A stretch of DNA of 64,000 nt, from contig NZ_CP016447.1 of NCBI RefSeq assembly GCF_001714725.1, forward strand, positions 4,397,501-4,461,500, read 5' to 3'. This document shows, in pieces, positions 44,346 through 52,875 of this stretch (position 1 is the first letter of the stretch; each line of letters opens with the position of its first letter). This DNA is from Acidovorax sp. RAC01. GTDB lineage: Bacteria; Pseudomonadota; Gammaproteobacteria; Burkholderiales; Burkholderiaceae_C. The notes below the pieces were generated by a model. It saw only the letters and a program-made list of their open reading frames with translations, was not told the DNA's origin and did no database searches. The position numbers and the translations under genes were made by a program.

Positions 44346-45328
44346 TCAACCGTGACGTTTCCGGCTTTTACGAGCGCGGCAAACTTCTCGGTTTCTTCCT
44401 TGATCTGTCGGGCCATTTCCTCCGCTTTATTGCCCACCGGCTGTGCGCCGATATCGTCCATACGTTTGACGAAGTCTGGCGACTTGATGATCTTGACCAT
44501 CTCGGTGTTCAGGCGGGCCAGCACGTCCTTGGGCGTGGCCATGGGGGCAAGCACACCGAACCAGGTGCCGATGTTGAAACCGCTCAGGCCGGCTTCGCTG
44601 AGGGTAGGCACCTCGGGCAGTGCACTGGAACGACTGGCCGTGGTTACCGCCAGCGGGCGTAACTTGCCGGCCTTGATGTGGGGCAGCACCGGCGTGATGG
44701 TGTCGAAACTCATCAGGATCTGGCCGCCCAGCAGGTCGGTCGCCAGTGGGCCGCTGCCTTTGTAGGGAATGTGGGCGGCCTTGGTGCCCGTCATGCCCTG
44801 AAACTGGGTGCCAATCAGGTGTTGGGCCGTGCCATTGCCGTTGGAACCGTAGCTTGCTTGGTCGGGCTTGGCTTTGAGCAGGGCCACCAGCTCATTCACA
44901 TTCTTTGCCGGAGTGTTGGCATTGACGACCAGTACGTTGGGCACCAGGGCGATGGTGGTGATGGGTGCGAGGTCTTTCTGGAAGTCGTACGGCAACTTTT
45001 TGAAGACACTGCTAGCGATGGTGTGGTGCACCGCCCCCACCAGCAGCACGTGGCCATCTGCCTTGGCCTTGGCCACGTAGTCGGCGCCGATGGTGGCACC
45101 CGCGCCGGGCTTGTTTTCAACAATGACGGGCTGACCCAACACAGGCCCCAGGCGTTCGGCAAGTGCGCGTGCCAGCACGTCGGTGGTGCCACCAGGCGGG
45201 AAGGGAACGACCAGGCTGATGGGCTTAGTGGGAAAGGCTTGAGCGAGGGCGCCGCCAGACGCCAGTGCGGCGACCAAGGCGATGGAAGATGCCGCAAGCA
45301 GCGAGCGGCGAGGCAGTGAATGGGTCAT
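44342..45328 (-). CDS. Bug/TctC-family solute-binding protein
   Basis: A 328-residue periplasmic binding protein of the tripartite tricarboxylate transporter type: signal peptide MTHSLPRRSLLAASSIALVAALASGGALAQ, then FPTKPISLVVPFPPGGTTDVLAR and NKPGAGATIGADYVAK typical of Bug proteins. Likely binds tartrate or another dicarboxylate. The two membrane subunits (TctA/TctB) are not in this window, as is common for Bug genes. Confidence 0.9.
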   Translation of the reverse strand: MTHSLPRRSLLAASSIALVAALASGGALAQAFPTKPISLVVPFPPGGTTDVLARALAERLGPVLGQPVIVENKPGAGATIGADYVAKAKADGHVLLVGAVHHTIASSVFKKLPYDFQKDLAPITTIALVPNVLVVNANTPAKNVNELVALLKAKPDQASYGSNGNGTAQHLIGTQFQGMTGTKAAHIPYKGSGPLATDLLGGQILMSFDTITPVLPHIKAGKLRPLAVTTASRSSALPEVPTLSEAGLSGFNIGTWFGVLAPMATPKDVLARLNTEMVKIIKSPDFVKRMDDIGAQPVGNKAEEMARQIKEETEKFAALVKAGNVTVE

Positions 45329-45449
45329 GTCTTGTCTCCGGTCGTGGGGTATGTGTGCTGACGAGATGGACTTTATGTTTTAGATCACTCATTTAATCGT
45401 CGAAAAAATGAATCCATAATTAATCTGAACGCAACAATCAGAGACTGCC
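45329..45449. promoter_or_regulatory. Divergent promoter region of the tartrate operon and lysR
   Basis: 121 bases, AT-rich in the middle, between divergent genes, including TTTAATCGTCGAAAAAATGA. LysR-type proteins normally bind such a region to activate the operon and repress themselves. Confidence 0.6.
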
Positions 45450-46379
45450 ATGGAGCAAGGCATACAAGCCGCCGATCTCGGTTTTTTCGCTACGCTGGCC
45501 AGCGCGGGCAGCTTGAGCGCCGCGGCGCGCGAGTTGGGCATCACCACGCCGGCGGTAAGCCGGCGGCTGGCGCAAATGGAGGCGCGACTGGGTGTTGGTT
45601 TGGTCAACCGCACTACCCGACGCATGGGCCTCACACCCGAAGGCGAGCTGTATCTGGCACACGCGCGCCGCATCTTGGGCGAGATTCAGGATCTGGGTGA
45701 ACTGCTGGGCGCGTCCCAGTCCAGCCCGCAAGGCCTGCTGCGCGTCAACGCCACGCTGGGCTTCGGGCGCACCCACATCGCGCCGCTTATTTCGCGGTTC
45801 GTGCGTCAACACCCCGGCGTGGACGTGCAGCTGCAGCTTTCGGTTAACCCGCCACCGCTGACTGAAGACGCATTCGATGTCTGCATCCGCTTCGGCGCCC
45901 CCCCCGATTCGCGTGTGATCGCCCGCTACATCGCGCCCAACCGGCGCTTGCTCTGCGCCTCACCGGTCTATCTGAAGAAAAACGGCATACCGCGCACGCC
46001 GCACGAGCTGACGCGGCACAACTGCATCGGCATCCGCCAGGGGGAAGAAGCCTACGGCACCTGGCGGCTCACGCACGGCCGCGGCAGGCAGGCGGTAACC
46101 GAGGTTGTCAAGACCCGCGGCAATCTCACGACCAATGATGGCGAGATCGCAGTCAACTGGGCTCTGGACGGGCACGGCATCCTGATGCGGGCCGAGTGGG
46201 ACATCCAGCGCTACATCCAGAGTGGGCGGCTGGTCCAGGTGCTGCCCCAATGCTTTACGCCCGATGCAGATGTCTATGCCGTATACCCGCAGCGCCATCA
46301 GATGGCCGCGCGGGTGCGGGCATTTGTGGATTTTTTGGAACTGTCATTTTCTCAACCGTCCGCCACTGCCTCCAATTAA
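45450..46379 (+). CDS. LysR-family regulator
   Basis: 309 residues: winged HTH at 9-66 (FATLASAGSLSAAARELGIT, PAVSRRLAQMEARLGVGLV) and an effector domain of the periplasmic-binding type from about 95. Divergent from the Bug-ttdA-ttdB operon and so its likely activator in response to tartrate. Confidence 0.92.
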   Translation: MEQGIQAADLGFFATLASAGSLSAAARELGITTPAVSRRLAQMEARLGVGLVNRTTRRMGLTPEGELYLAHARRILGEIQDLGELLGASQSSPQGLLRVNATLGFGRTHIAPLISRFVRQHPGVDVQLQLSVNPPPLTEDAFDVCIRFGAPPDSRVIARYIAPNRRLLCASPVYLKKNGIPRTPHELTRHNCIGIRQGEEAYGTWRLTHGRGRQAVTEVVKTRGNLTTNDGEIAVNWALDGHGILMRAEWDIQRYIQSGRLVQVLPQCFTPDADVYAVYPQRHQMAARVRAFVDFLELSFSQPSATASN

Positions 46380-46608
46380 GAGGTAAGCATCTCCCTCAGT
46401 TCAACGCTCTCAAATTTGCATCTTGATGTGCCGCCTAGCAACGGGCAGATTGAACGACCTCTTGTGTGAGGATAGTGATACTTCAGGGCTTTGATTGGAA
46501 CGTCTGGAATCAGCCTTCTGCCGACTTTCACTCCCCGTCGAAATGGGTCCTGCCCGCATTGGACGGTGACACAAACCCGTCACGTCACCAGAATTTCCGC
46601 TTGAGGGA

Positions 46609-46821
46609 TCAAGCAGTGACTGGACCGGCAGCAAAGAGCTCGACAGATGCCAGTCTAATCAGCGTATTGGCATCACTTACCGTACCTGCCAGCCAAACGT
46701 CGTAGTCCTCCGGCGCCAGCGGAATCACACTACGTTTGTCCTGCTTGTTCGCAGCCAGCTTTGGGTCCGGCTTGTGCATCCTGCTCATCAGCGGATGCGC
46801 ATCCGCATTGATAGTGAGCAT
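46609..46821 (-). pseudogene. SRAP (YedK/HMCES-like) gene, C-terminal fragment
   Basis: The 70-residue frame MLTINADAHPLMSRMHKPDP...FAAGPVTA is the end of an SRAP domain (catalytic His in NADAHPLM, then MHKP). The rest of the same gene lies at 56021-56476. Joining ATG 46819-46821 to ATG 56021-56023 restores an in-frame 221-residue protein. The break is caused by the 9.2-kb element between them. Confidence 0.88.
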
Positions 46822-46831
46822 GGTTTCTCAA

Positions 46832-46841
46832 CAGCAGTAAC
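46832..46841. repeat. Left-end repeat of the element
   Basis: CAGCAGTAAC, 10 bases inside the left boundary and part of a GTAAC-T-GTTAC palindrome. Compare CAGCTAAGTAAC at 55991-56002 near the right end. Possible recombinase binding site. Confidence 0.45.
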
Positions 46842-46843
46842 TG

Positions 46844-47461
46844 TTACCGGCACTTATCACCAGCGCGCTGCGACCACCAATTCGCAAACGCAAGAAGGTC
46901 GGCGTGATGCGAATCCGTGTGTACCAACAGGTCGCCCGCGTTGGGCGACCCGGTAATCCCACGCAAAATCAATGCGCGATGGATCGCGGCATCGACGCCC
47001 ACGAAGTACGGCAAGTAGTCGTCGACGAAGGCGATCGGCTTTAGGGAGTTGAGCGTGTCGGCCTTAGGGCTCGCGGCCGTTGCCACGTTGTCGGTGGCGT
47101 GGACCAGGTGAATCGGGAATCCGTGCAGTCTCAGGTTGTGCTCGCGAGCTGCCCTGAATTCCGCAGGCAAGGCCGTGACGCATACCAGTTCGTAGCCCGC
47201 CGCGGCGAGCTTGTGGCACGCCTCAATCGCTCCTGGAACCGGCGGGATCGATGACCAGAACTCGTTGTCGAAGGCCCGCCGAAGCAGATCAAGCCTATCC
47301 CCTTCAACTCGCTCCACTTCCCATCTGTCGATGGGCCAGTAGGCGAGCGGATCGCGCTCGCCAGGGTACGTGCCGAACGCCTTCTGCCAAGCGCTGGCAT
47401 AGGCCAAGCCGTAGTCCAGGAGGACTCCGTCAGCGTCAAGCGCGATGATTCCTTTGGTCAT
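46844..47461 (-). CDS. HAD-family hydrolase
   Basis: 205 residues. Motif I is IIALDADGVLLDYG (DxDG), motif II around CVTALPAEF, motif IV IAFVDDYLPYF. A small-molecule phosphatase, substrate unknown. Start 47461 (MTKGIIALDAD). It lies 22 bases from the left element end and 82 bases after lspA. Confidence 0.8.
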   Translation of the reverse strand: MTKGIIALDADGVLLDYGLAYASAWQKAFGTYPGERDPLAYWPIDRWEVERVEGDRLDLLRRAFDNEFWSSIPPVPGAIEACHKLAAAGYELVCVTALPAEFRAAREHNLRLHGFPIHLVHATDNVATAASPKADTLNSLKPIAFVDDYLPYFVGVDAAIHRALILRGITGSPNAGDLLVHTDSHHADLLAFANWWSQRAGDKCR

Positions 47462-47543
47462 CAGGAAGTTTCGCACAGCAGAGCACGCCTGCACGCGCGG
47501 GTTGGGGGGCTCCCTTGTTGTCGGGACTGCTAAGCGGCAACAG

Positions 47544-48044
47544 TTACGTGTGCCTTCGAGAGGATGTGTTTGCCTCGCGGTGCCCCAGAACTGACGATGC
47601 AATGAGACCAACGGCGCCACCAACGATGGCCATGTCGGCGATGTTGAATGCCGGCCAGTGCCAGCCGTGCAGGTGGAAGTCCAGATAGTCAATCACGGAC
47701 CCGCGCACAGCCCGGTCGAAGGCATTGCCCAGGGCGCCGCCCAGGATGAGGCTATAAGCCAAGCCCTCGAGGCTGCGCACCGGCTTGGCGAGCAGCCAAG
47801 CGAGCCAGGCCGACGCGCCCAGGGCGATGGCCAGGAAGAACCAGCGTTGCCATCCGCCGGTGCCGGCCAGGAAGCTGAAGGCCGCGCCGGGGTTCAGTAC
47901 GTGGACCAGGCTGAAGAACGGTGCGACCTCGCGCGACCAGCCGAGCAGGGTGGTCAGATGAATCCAGGTCTTGGCAGTCTGGTCTGCGGCAAAGACTACA
48001 AGCGCAAGGCAATACCAGCGAGCTGGTCGGTTGACATACTTCAT
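47544..48044 (-). CDS. lspA: Lipoprotein signal peptidase (element-borne LspA)
   Basis: 166 residues, four membrane segments, with the catalytic Asp motifs NAFDRAVRGSVIDYLDFH and FNIADMAIVGG. LspA cuts prolipoproteins. Copies linked to lead/cadmium cargo are known (pbr-type clusters). This copy is second to the housekeeping one, which is not in the window. Confidence 0.92.
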   Translation of the reverse strand: MKYVNRPARWYCLALVVFAADQTAKTWIHLTTLLGWSREVAPFFSLVHVLNPGAAFSFLAGTGGWQRWFFLAIALGASAWLAWLLAKPVRSLEGLAYSLILGGALGNAFDRAVRGSVIDYLDFHLHGWHWPAFNIADMAIVGGAVGLIASSVLGHREANTSSRRHT

Positions 48045-48157
48045 CGTTCTTGTTGGTTAGACCAGATCGCAGGGCCGTGGTTGGATTCAGCGCGTTGCCG
48101 CACCGTGCTCGGCCGTGAGTGCTATTGACGCGGACAGAATTTCAGCGAGTTCCGGTC

Positions 48158-48472
48158 TCACAGCATTGGCGCGAAGGCACTGACCGTGGCCCGGCCAGGG
48201 TTGCCAAGCGGCAGCCTGCCCGAGAGGTGGCCAAGCGGCACCAGCAGGATCCTAAACAGCTGGCCCGCGGCTTCCCGCACGTCACGCTCACGCGCGGCCA
48301 GGGCCAGCATGTACCAATGACTCCGCAGATGAAGCCAGAAGCGCTCTTGGCCAAGCACGTGCGCGGCCTCCAGGACCTTCCACCGGTCAGGTCCTCGGGA
48401 TCTCGCCCGCTCCACGAGGTGAGCAAATGCTGCCCCGCGCTGCCGATCGTCTATGGCTGTCAGGTTCGTCAT
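48158..48472 (-). CDS. DUF3703 protein linked to metal transporter
   Basis: 104 residues: AAFAHLVERARSRGP, LEAAHVLGQERFWLHLRSHW, GQLFRILLVPLGHLSGRLPLGNPG, a pattern I associate with DUF3703. The gene overlaps the CDF transporter gene by ATGA (48469-48472), so they are coupled. Accessory to cation efflux; role unknown. Confidence 0.75.
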   Translation of the reverse strand: MTNLTAIDDRQRGAAFAHLVERARSRGPDRWKVLEAAHVLGQERFWLHLRSHWYMLALAARERDVREAAGQLFRILLVPLGHLSGRLPLGNPGRATVSAFAPML

Positions 48473-49515
48473 TTGAGACTCAGGATGCGCCGGGCACCGT
48501 TCAAGACGATCAGACCCACCACGGTGCCGATGACCAGATCAGGGTAGTTGGATCCGGTCATGGCCACCAGGAAGCCAGCCAGGATCACGCCCGCATTGGC
48601 GATCACGTCGTTGGCCGAGAAGATGTAGCTTGCCTTCATGTGCGCACCGGCATCCCGCTTCTTGGATATCAAGACCAGGCAGATGACGTTGGCGATCAGG
48701 GCCACCAGGCCCATCCCCATCATCAGGCCCGAGACAGGTTCGCTCCCGGCGATGAAGCGTCGAACGACCTCGCTGAGTGCCATGAGCGCAAGCGCCAGTT
48801 GCAACCAGCCCGCCGTGTGAGCCGCACGCGTCTTAAGGGCAGCTGCTCGGCCGACGGCAAACAGGGACAGCCCATACACCGCAGCGTCGGCGAACATGTC
48901 GAGCGAGTCGGCGATGAGCCCGGTCGATTGAGCGATGAAGCCCATCACGATCTCGATCACGAACATGGCCGCATTGATCGAGAGCAGTATCCATAGCAGC
49001 CTGGCCTCGGCCGCATTGTCAGGCGGGTCGATTTCATCGTCGTCACCCATGACCGCGTCCGATTCCAGCAGCTTGGCGCCCAGACCCAACGGCTCCAGGC
49101 GTTGCAGGACCTGCGCCACCGGAGCGCCATGCACTGCGGTCAGCTTGCGGTTGGCCAAGTCGAAGGACAGGGATTTCACCCCGGGAACGTCTTGCAGGGC
49201 CAACTTGATCATGTTCTCTTCCGATGGGCAATCCATCTTCGGGACATGGAAGGTGCTCTTGAAGCTGCCGGCGGCGCTATCGTCTACCGCGGCCGAATGC
49301 ACCAGCTTCGCGCCCAAGCCCAGCGGTTCGAGACGCTGCAACACCTCGGCGACCGGCGCGCGATGCACGGCCACCAGCTTTCGGCCCGGCAGGTCGAAGG
49401 TGAGCGACTGCACGCCTTCGACGCTTTGCAAGGCCATCTTGATCATGTTCTCCTCGGACGGGCAATCCATCTTCGGAACGGCAAAGGTACTTTCGAATTT
49501 TGTGGTGGCGCTCAT
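48469..49515 (-). CDS. CDF-type cation transporter with duplicated N-terminal metal-binding domain
   Basis: 348 residues. Residues 8-75 and 86-153 are two copies of an HMA-like domain, each with VPKMDCPSEENMIK; the repeat distance is 78 residues and the copies are nearly identical in places. A cation diffusion facilitator domain follows from about 172 with membrane helices and DSLDMFADAAVYGLSLF (D-x3-D site). It exports divalent metal such as Cd, Pb or Zn. The divergent MerR gene controls it. Confidence 0.9.
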   Translation of the reverse strand: MSATTKFESTFAVPKMDCPSEENMIKMALQSVEGVQSLTFDLPGRKLVAVHRAPVAEVLQRLEPLGLGAKLVHSAAVDDSAAGSFKSTFHVPKMDCPSEENMIKLALQDVPGVKSLSFDLANRKLTAVHGAPVAQVLQRLEPLGLGAKLLESDAVMGDDDEIDPPDNAAEARLLWILLSINAAMFVIEIVMGFIAQSTGLIADSLDMFADAAVYGLSLFAVGRAAALKTRAAHTAGWLQLALALMALSEVVRRFIAGSEPVSGLMMGMGLVALIANVICLVLISKKRDAGAHMKASYIFSANDVIANAGVILAGFLVAMTGSNYPDLVIGTVVGLIVLNGARRILSLK

Positions 49516-49543
49516 GGGTATTCCTCGGACTGCATAATTGGAA

Positions 49544-49567
49544 ACCCTCTAGCAACTACAAAGTCAA
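49544..49567 (-). promoter_or_regulatory. MerR-type operator/promoter of the transporter gene
   Basis: Dyad ACTTTGTAG TTG CTAGAGGGT (minus strand, 49544-49564) overlapping a TTGACT -35 box (49562-49567), with an AATTAT-like -10 about 20-22 bases on. The long spacing and the sequence are the CadR/PbrR pattern, in which the metal-bound regulator unwinds the spacer. Confidence 0.75.
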
Positions 49568-49591
49568 GCCCGCTGCAAGGGCGGCTCATCC

Positions 49592-50029
49592 ATGAAGATC
49601 GGCGACCTGGCCAAGGCCACCAATACGCTTCCCGAAACGGTCCGCTTCTACGAGCGCGAGGGACTGCTGCCGTCCCCCGCCCGGACCGAGGGGAACTACC
49701 GCAGCTACACGGCTGAGCACGCCCAGCGGCTCGCCTTCATTCGGCACTGCCGCAGCCTGGACATGACGCTGGCTGAGATCCGCACGCTGCTGCACTTCAA
49801 AGACGCTCCTTCCGAGAATTGCGGCGTCGTGGATGAGCTGATTGCAAGTCACATCGAGCAGGTCGTGGTCCGCATCCGGGAGCTGAAGGCGTTGGAAGCC
49901 GAATTGCGCTCACTGCACCGCAGCTGCTCGGTTGGCCGTGCCGCGGTCAACTGCGGCATCCTGGGTGGACTTGAGCGCGCGGCCAAGCAGAATTCAAAGA
50001 ATGTGCGCTCGTTACCACTCGGTTCTTGA
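49592..50029 (+). CDS. Cd(II)/Pb(II)-responsive MerR-family regulator
   Basis: 145 residues, MerR HTH at 1-68 (MKIGDLAKATNTLPETVRFY), dimerisation helix, and metal ligands Cys77, Cys112 and Cys121 (SENCG, HRSCS, VNCG) in the arrangement of CadR/PbrR. It is divergent from the CDF gene, with a matching operator between them. The start of the SRAP gene lies inside its 3' end (29-base overlap). Confidence 0.92.
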   Translation: MKIGDLAKATNTLPETVRFYEREGLLPSPARTEGNYRSYTAEHAQRLAFIRHCRSLDMTLAEIRTLLHFKDAPSENCGVVDELIASHIEQVVVRIRELKALEAELRSLHRSCSVGRAAVNCGILGGLERAAKQNSKNVRSLPLGS

Positions 50030-50708
50030 CGCAGCGCGGCTGCGCGAATTCTTTCGAGCCATCCGCGACAGCGGCTTGGATGTTCTCGATCGAGATGTCT
50101 TTCCAGGACGCTTTGCGCCCATCGTGAGGCGCCCGCCCGAGCTCGAATCGGGCGACGAGGCGGTTCCTGAGCGCGAGGCCGTTGTCGCGCGGTTCGGCCT
50201 GATCCCTTTCTGGGCCACCGATATGCGCAAGGTGAAGCTGACGTACAACGCCCGCTCCGAAACAGTTGCCACCGCGAGGCCGTTCCAGGCCGCTTGGAAG
50301 AAGGCCCAGCACTGCATTGTCCCGGCTGAGGCCATCTACGAGCCAGACTGGCGCTCGAACGTGCACGTGCCCACACGTATCAGCGCGGCCGACGGCAGCC
50401 CCTTGGCGATCGCCGGGCTATGGAACACTTGGCATTCGCCTGCAGGAGAGCGCGTTCATACCTTCACGCTCATGACGGTCAACGCCGACTCCCATCCCGT
50501 CATGTGCAACTATCACCGCCCAGGCGAAGAGAAGCGTATGGTCGTCCTGCTGGACGAATCCCAGTACGACGCCTGGCTGGACGCGCCCGCCGAAGGCTCG
50601 ATGGACTTCATGCAGGCTTGTCCGCCTGAGCGCCTGGCAGCCACCGGCGAGCCGGTCGAGCGAGCGCCGGCTAAGGCCGTTCCTCAAACAGCTTCCCTAT
50701 TCGACTAG
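50001..50708 (+). CDS. SOS-response-associated peptidase/DPC-sensor (SRAP), element copy
   Basis: 235 residues, complete SRAP domain: catalytic Cys2 right after the start Met (MCARYHSVL), LTYNARSETV, IVPAEAIYEPDW (Glu) and VNADSHPVMCN (His). SRAP proteins form a covalent bond with abasic sites in single-stranded DNA. It is distinct from the broken copy (46609/56021): for example KLTYNARSET against YPTNNARSEEV. The start is fixed by Cys2 and overlaps merR by 29 bases; the 3' end touches the TnpC-like gene. Confidence 0.92.
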   Translation: MCARYHSVLDAARLREFFRAIRDSGLDVLDRDVFPGRFAPIVRRPPELESGDEAVPEREAVVARFGLIPFWATDMRKVKLTYNARSETVATARPFQAAWKKAQHCIVPAEAIYEPDWRSNVHVPTRISAADGSPLAIAGLWNTWHSPAGERVHTFTLMTVNADSHPVMCNYHRPGEEKRMVVLLDESQYDAWLDAPAEGSMDFMQACPPERLAATGEPVERAPAKAVPQTASLFD

Positions 50709-51133
50709 CGTGTCGGTGCCCCGGGCACGAAGCTCACGACCTTCGCGTGGCCGGTCGCATGCAGAATCCTGACCTCCTGCCGCAGCGCTTCGTTCACCGA
50801 GGCCATGGCCTGAAGCTGCTTGCGCAGGTCCAAGTTCTCGGCGCGCAAATCACGGGCAGTCTCCTGTTCGCGTTTGAGCGCCGCCTTGAGGCTGTCCTCG
50901 CTTGCGCCGGGCTCTCGGCCGCTCAGGCGGCGAACCTCCTTCGCGACATCCGGGTAGCGGTTGTGAATCAACGCTGGAGTGACGCCGACCTCGACCGCTA
51001 GGGCTGTGATCGTCGGAACGGCCTCGGCACGCTGCAGGCGTGCCAGAGCCTCCCACAGATCGGCGGTCGTTGTGTCTCGATTGCGCCCGCGAACCTCTTC
51101 GGGCGCCTGGCGTCGGTCCCATCTGGCTTTCAT
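50705..51133 (-). CDS. TnpC-like/DUF6262-type recombinase helper
   Basis: 142 residues: an N-terminal helix-turn-helix-like part (TTADLWEALARLQRAEAVPT, VTPALIHNRYPDVAKEV) and a C-terminal coiled coil (RAENLDLRKQLQAMASVNEAL). The layout and its place after the recombinase genes match TnpC of Tn554-type elements. It overlaps the upstream recombinase stop by ATGA. Confidence 0.65.
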   Translation of the reverse strand: MKARWDRRQAPEEVRGRNRDTTTADLWEALARLQRAEAVPTITALAVEVGVTPALIHNRYPDVAKEVRRLSGREPGASEDSLKAALKREQETARDLRAENLDLRKQLQAMASVNEALRQEVRILHATGHAKVVSFVPGAPTR

Positions 51134-52875
51134 AGCGGTTCGATCCCCGGCCCCAGCTGCTTCAAGACGTCTTCGACCCGGTGGAGGTCTCGTTGCACGC
51201 GCTGGACCGCTGCCGGTCCCAACTCGCGGGCCTCCACTTGGAGCTCCAGTTGGTGGGCGTGTATTGCCTGCCACGCGATCCGCTGGGAACTGTCGATCAC
51301 AGAGTCATTGCAGGCGCCGCACCGCCACGGCTCATACAGACCGGCCCCGCCACAGCCATCATCCTGGGCCAAGCAGTACGAATGGCCGGTGCTGCGGATA
51401 TTGATCCAATCGGCCGTCTCCTCGATGAGAGTTTCGCGGCTAGGGAAGTCGTGGGCCCGCATGCTCACGATTCGCTGGCCGGCGCGCCCCGCCAGGGGCG
51501 TATCCGCGTGGAGCCAGCCTTCGATCAGCTCGACTTTTCGGGCACTGATCTCCGTGAACAGGTCTTCAAACAGCGCGTCATCTTGCATAGGGTTCGCCGC
51601 ATACAGCTGCGTCATCTCGATGCTCGAGTGTTTGAACTGCTCCTTGAGGAAGAGGACATTTCCCAGGCGATGCCGCACGAAGGTCCAGGCGTACGCCCGG
51701 CGCAGTTGGTGAGGCGAGAGGCGCCAATCAACGCCGGCGTAGGCGGCAAAGCCTTTCATCCGGCCGGCCCAATGCAGGCCGGACACGGTCCGGATCTGCG
51801 GTGTCGGGCCTGCCCGGCCCAGGAACAGGCGGTTGCAGTCCGCCCGTGCGGCCGCAAGCACACGCATGCGTTCTGGCAGGCCGACGGGCGAGTGGTTGGC
51901 CTCCAGTTGAAGCACGCAACTCTGGAGCTCCTGGCGCAGCGGCGCCGACCAGCGCTCCATGACCTTCAGCACCCGGTGGCCGACGGCGGGCATCAGATAC
52001 TCAACGCGCCCCTTTTTCGTCTTGTGTTCGATGCTTTGGACCCAGTTGTAGACGAGGCCCTCCTTGCGCTCCTTGCGGCCTGCGCCAACTTCAATGCCTG
52101 CGATCTCTTCGCATCGCATGCCAGTGAGCACGCCCAGCAGGAAGAAGCACGCATCCCTGAGTAAATTGAGCTCAGGATCGAATCCGGTGAGGCGCAAGCC
52201 GAGGTCCCGGTCGTTGAGCATGATGTCCGCCCGTGCCAGCAGGCCCTCGGCGGTGACGTAGAGCTGCTGGAGCACCGCCGGCGGGATCAAGGCCGTACCC
52301 CCAGTGGAGCGGGCCGGGCCGGTGTGGCCCGCCTGGTCACCCGCCGATGAGCCCGGCCAAGGATGGAAGCCCAAGGAGTCGACACCTTCTGAGCGGAATC
52401 GGTACAGCAGTTCGATTCCAAGCAAGTTGCGAACGAGCGTGCCTGACTTGACGCGGTCCACTGTGCGCCGGTGATGGATGAACCCCGATATGTGGATCGG
52501 ATGCACCTGGCCCAGGCCGCGCACGCCGAGTTGCGCGAGATACTTGAACACCACGACCATATGCCACGTCAGCATCACGATTGAACGGGCAATCGGAGGA
52601 GTCGTTCCCGGCAAGCCTTCCTTCCAGTAGCGGTAGACCACCGCCTTGCACTCGGCCCTGAATTGCTCAGGAACGTTTGCCCAGTCGATGCGCTTGCTGC
52701 TGGGGGTCAGGTTCGACTGCTCGAAGTAGGGCCACAGCTCCCACACGTCGTCGCGGTAACGGCTCAGGACTTGGGTGGCGCCGGCCGGGCCCGGCGCAGA
52801 GCTGACGACCAGGTCAGCTGGCGCGCCGTCAGGGGCGGTTGCCGGGGCCATCGATGGTTGTGCGTGGCTAGGCAA
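51130..52875 (-). CDS. Tyrosine recombinase C of the trio
   Basis: 581 residues. Catalytic residues are seen: GMRCEEI (Arg I), HQLRRAYAW (HxxR), FKHSSIEMTQLY (His and nucleophile Tyr). A TTG start at 52875 is preferred since GGAGG lies five bases before; an ATG at 52851 has none. The C-terminal region has a Cys-rich finger (CGGAGLYEPWRCGAC). Third gene of the operon, overlapping the previous by eight bases. Confidence 0.88.
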   Translation of the reverse strand: MPSHAQPSMAPATAPDGAPADLVVSSAPGPAGATQVLSRYRDDVWELWPYFEQSNLTPSSKRIDWANVPEQFRAECKAVVYRYWKEGLPGTTPPIARSIVMLTWHMVVVFKYLAQLGVRGLGQVHPIHISGFIHHRRTVDRVKSGTLVRNLLGIELLYRFRSEGVDSLGFHPWPGSSAGDQAGHTGPARSTGGTALIPPAVLQQLYVTAEGLLARADIMLNDRDLGLRLTGFDPELNLLRDACFFLLGVLTGMRCEEIAGIEVGAGRKERKEGLVYNWVQSIEHKTKKGRVEYLMPAVGHRVLKVMERWSAPLRQELQSCVLQLEANHSPVGLPERMRVLAAARADCNRLFLGRAGPTPQIRTVSGLHWAGRMKGFAAYAGVDWRLSPHQLRRAYAWTFVRHRLGNVLFLKEQFKHSSIEMTQLYAANPMQDDALFEDLFTEISARKVELIEGWLHADTPLAGRAGQRIVSMRAHDFPSRETLIEETADWINIRSTGHSYCLAQDDGCGGAGLYEPWRCGACNDSVIDSSQRIAWQAIHAHQLELQVEARELGPAAVQRVQRDLHRVEDVLKQLGPGIEPL

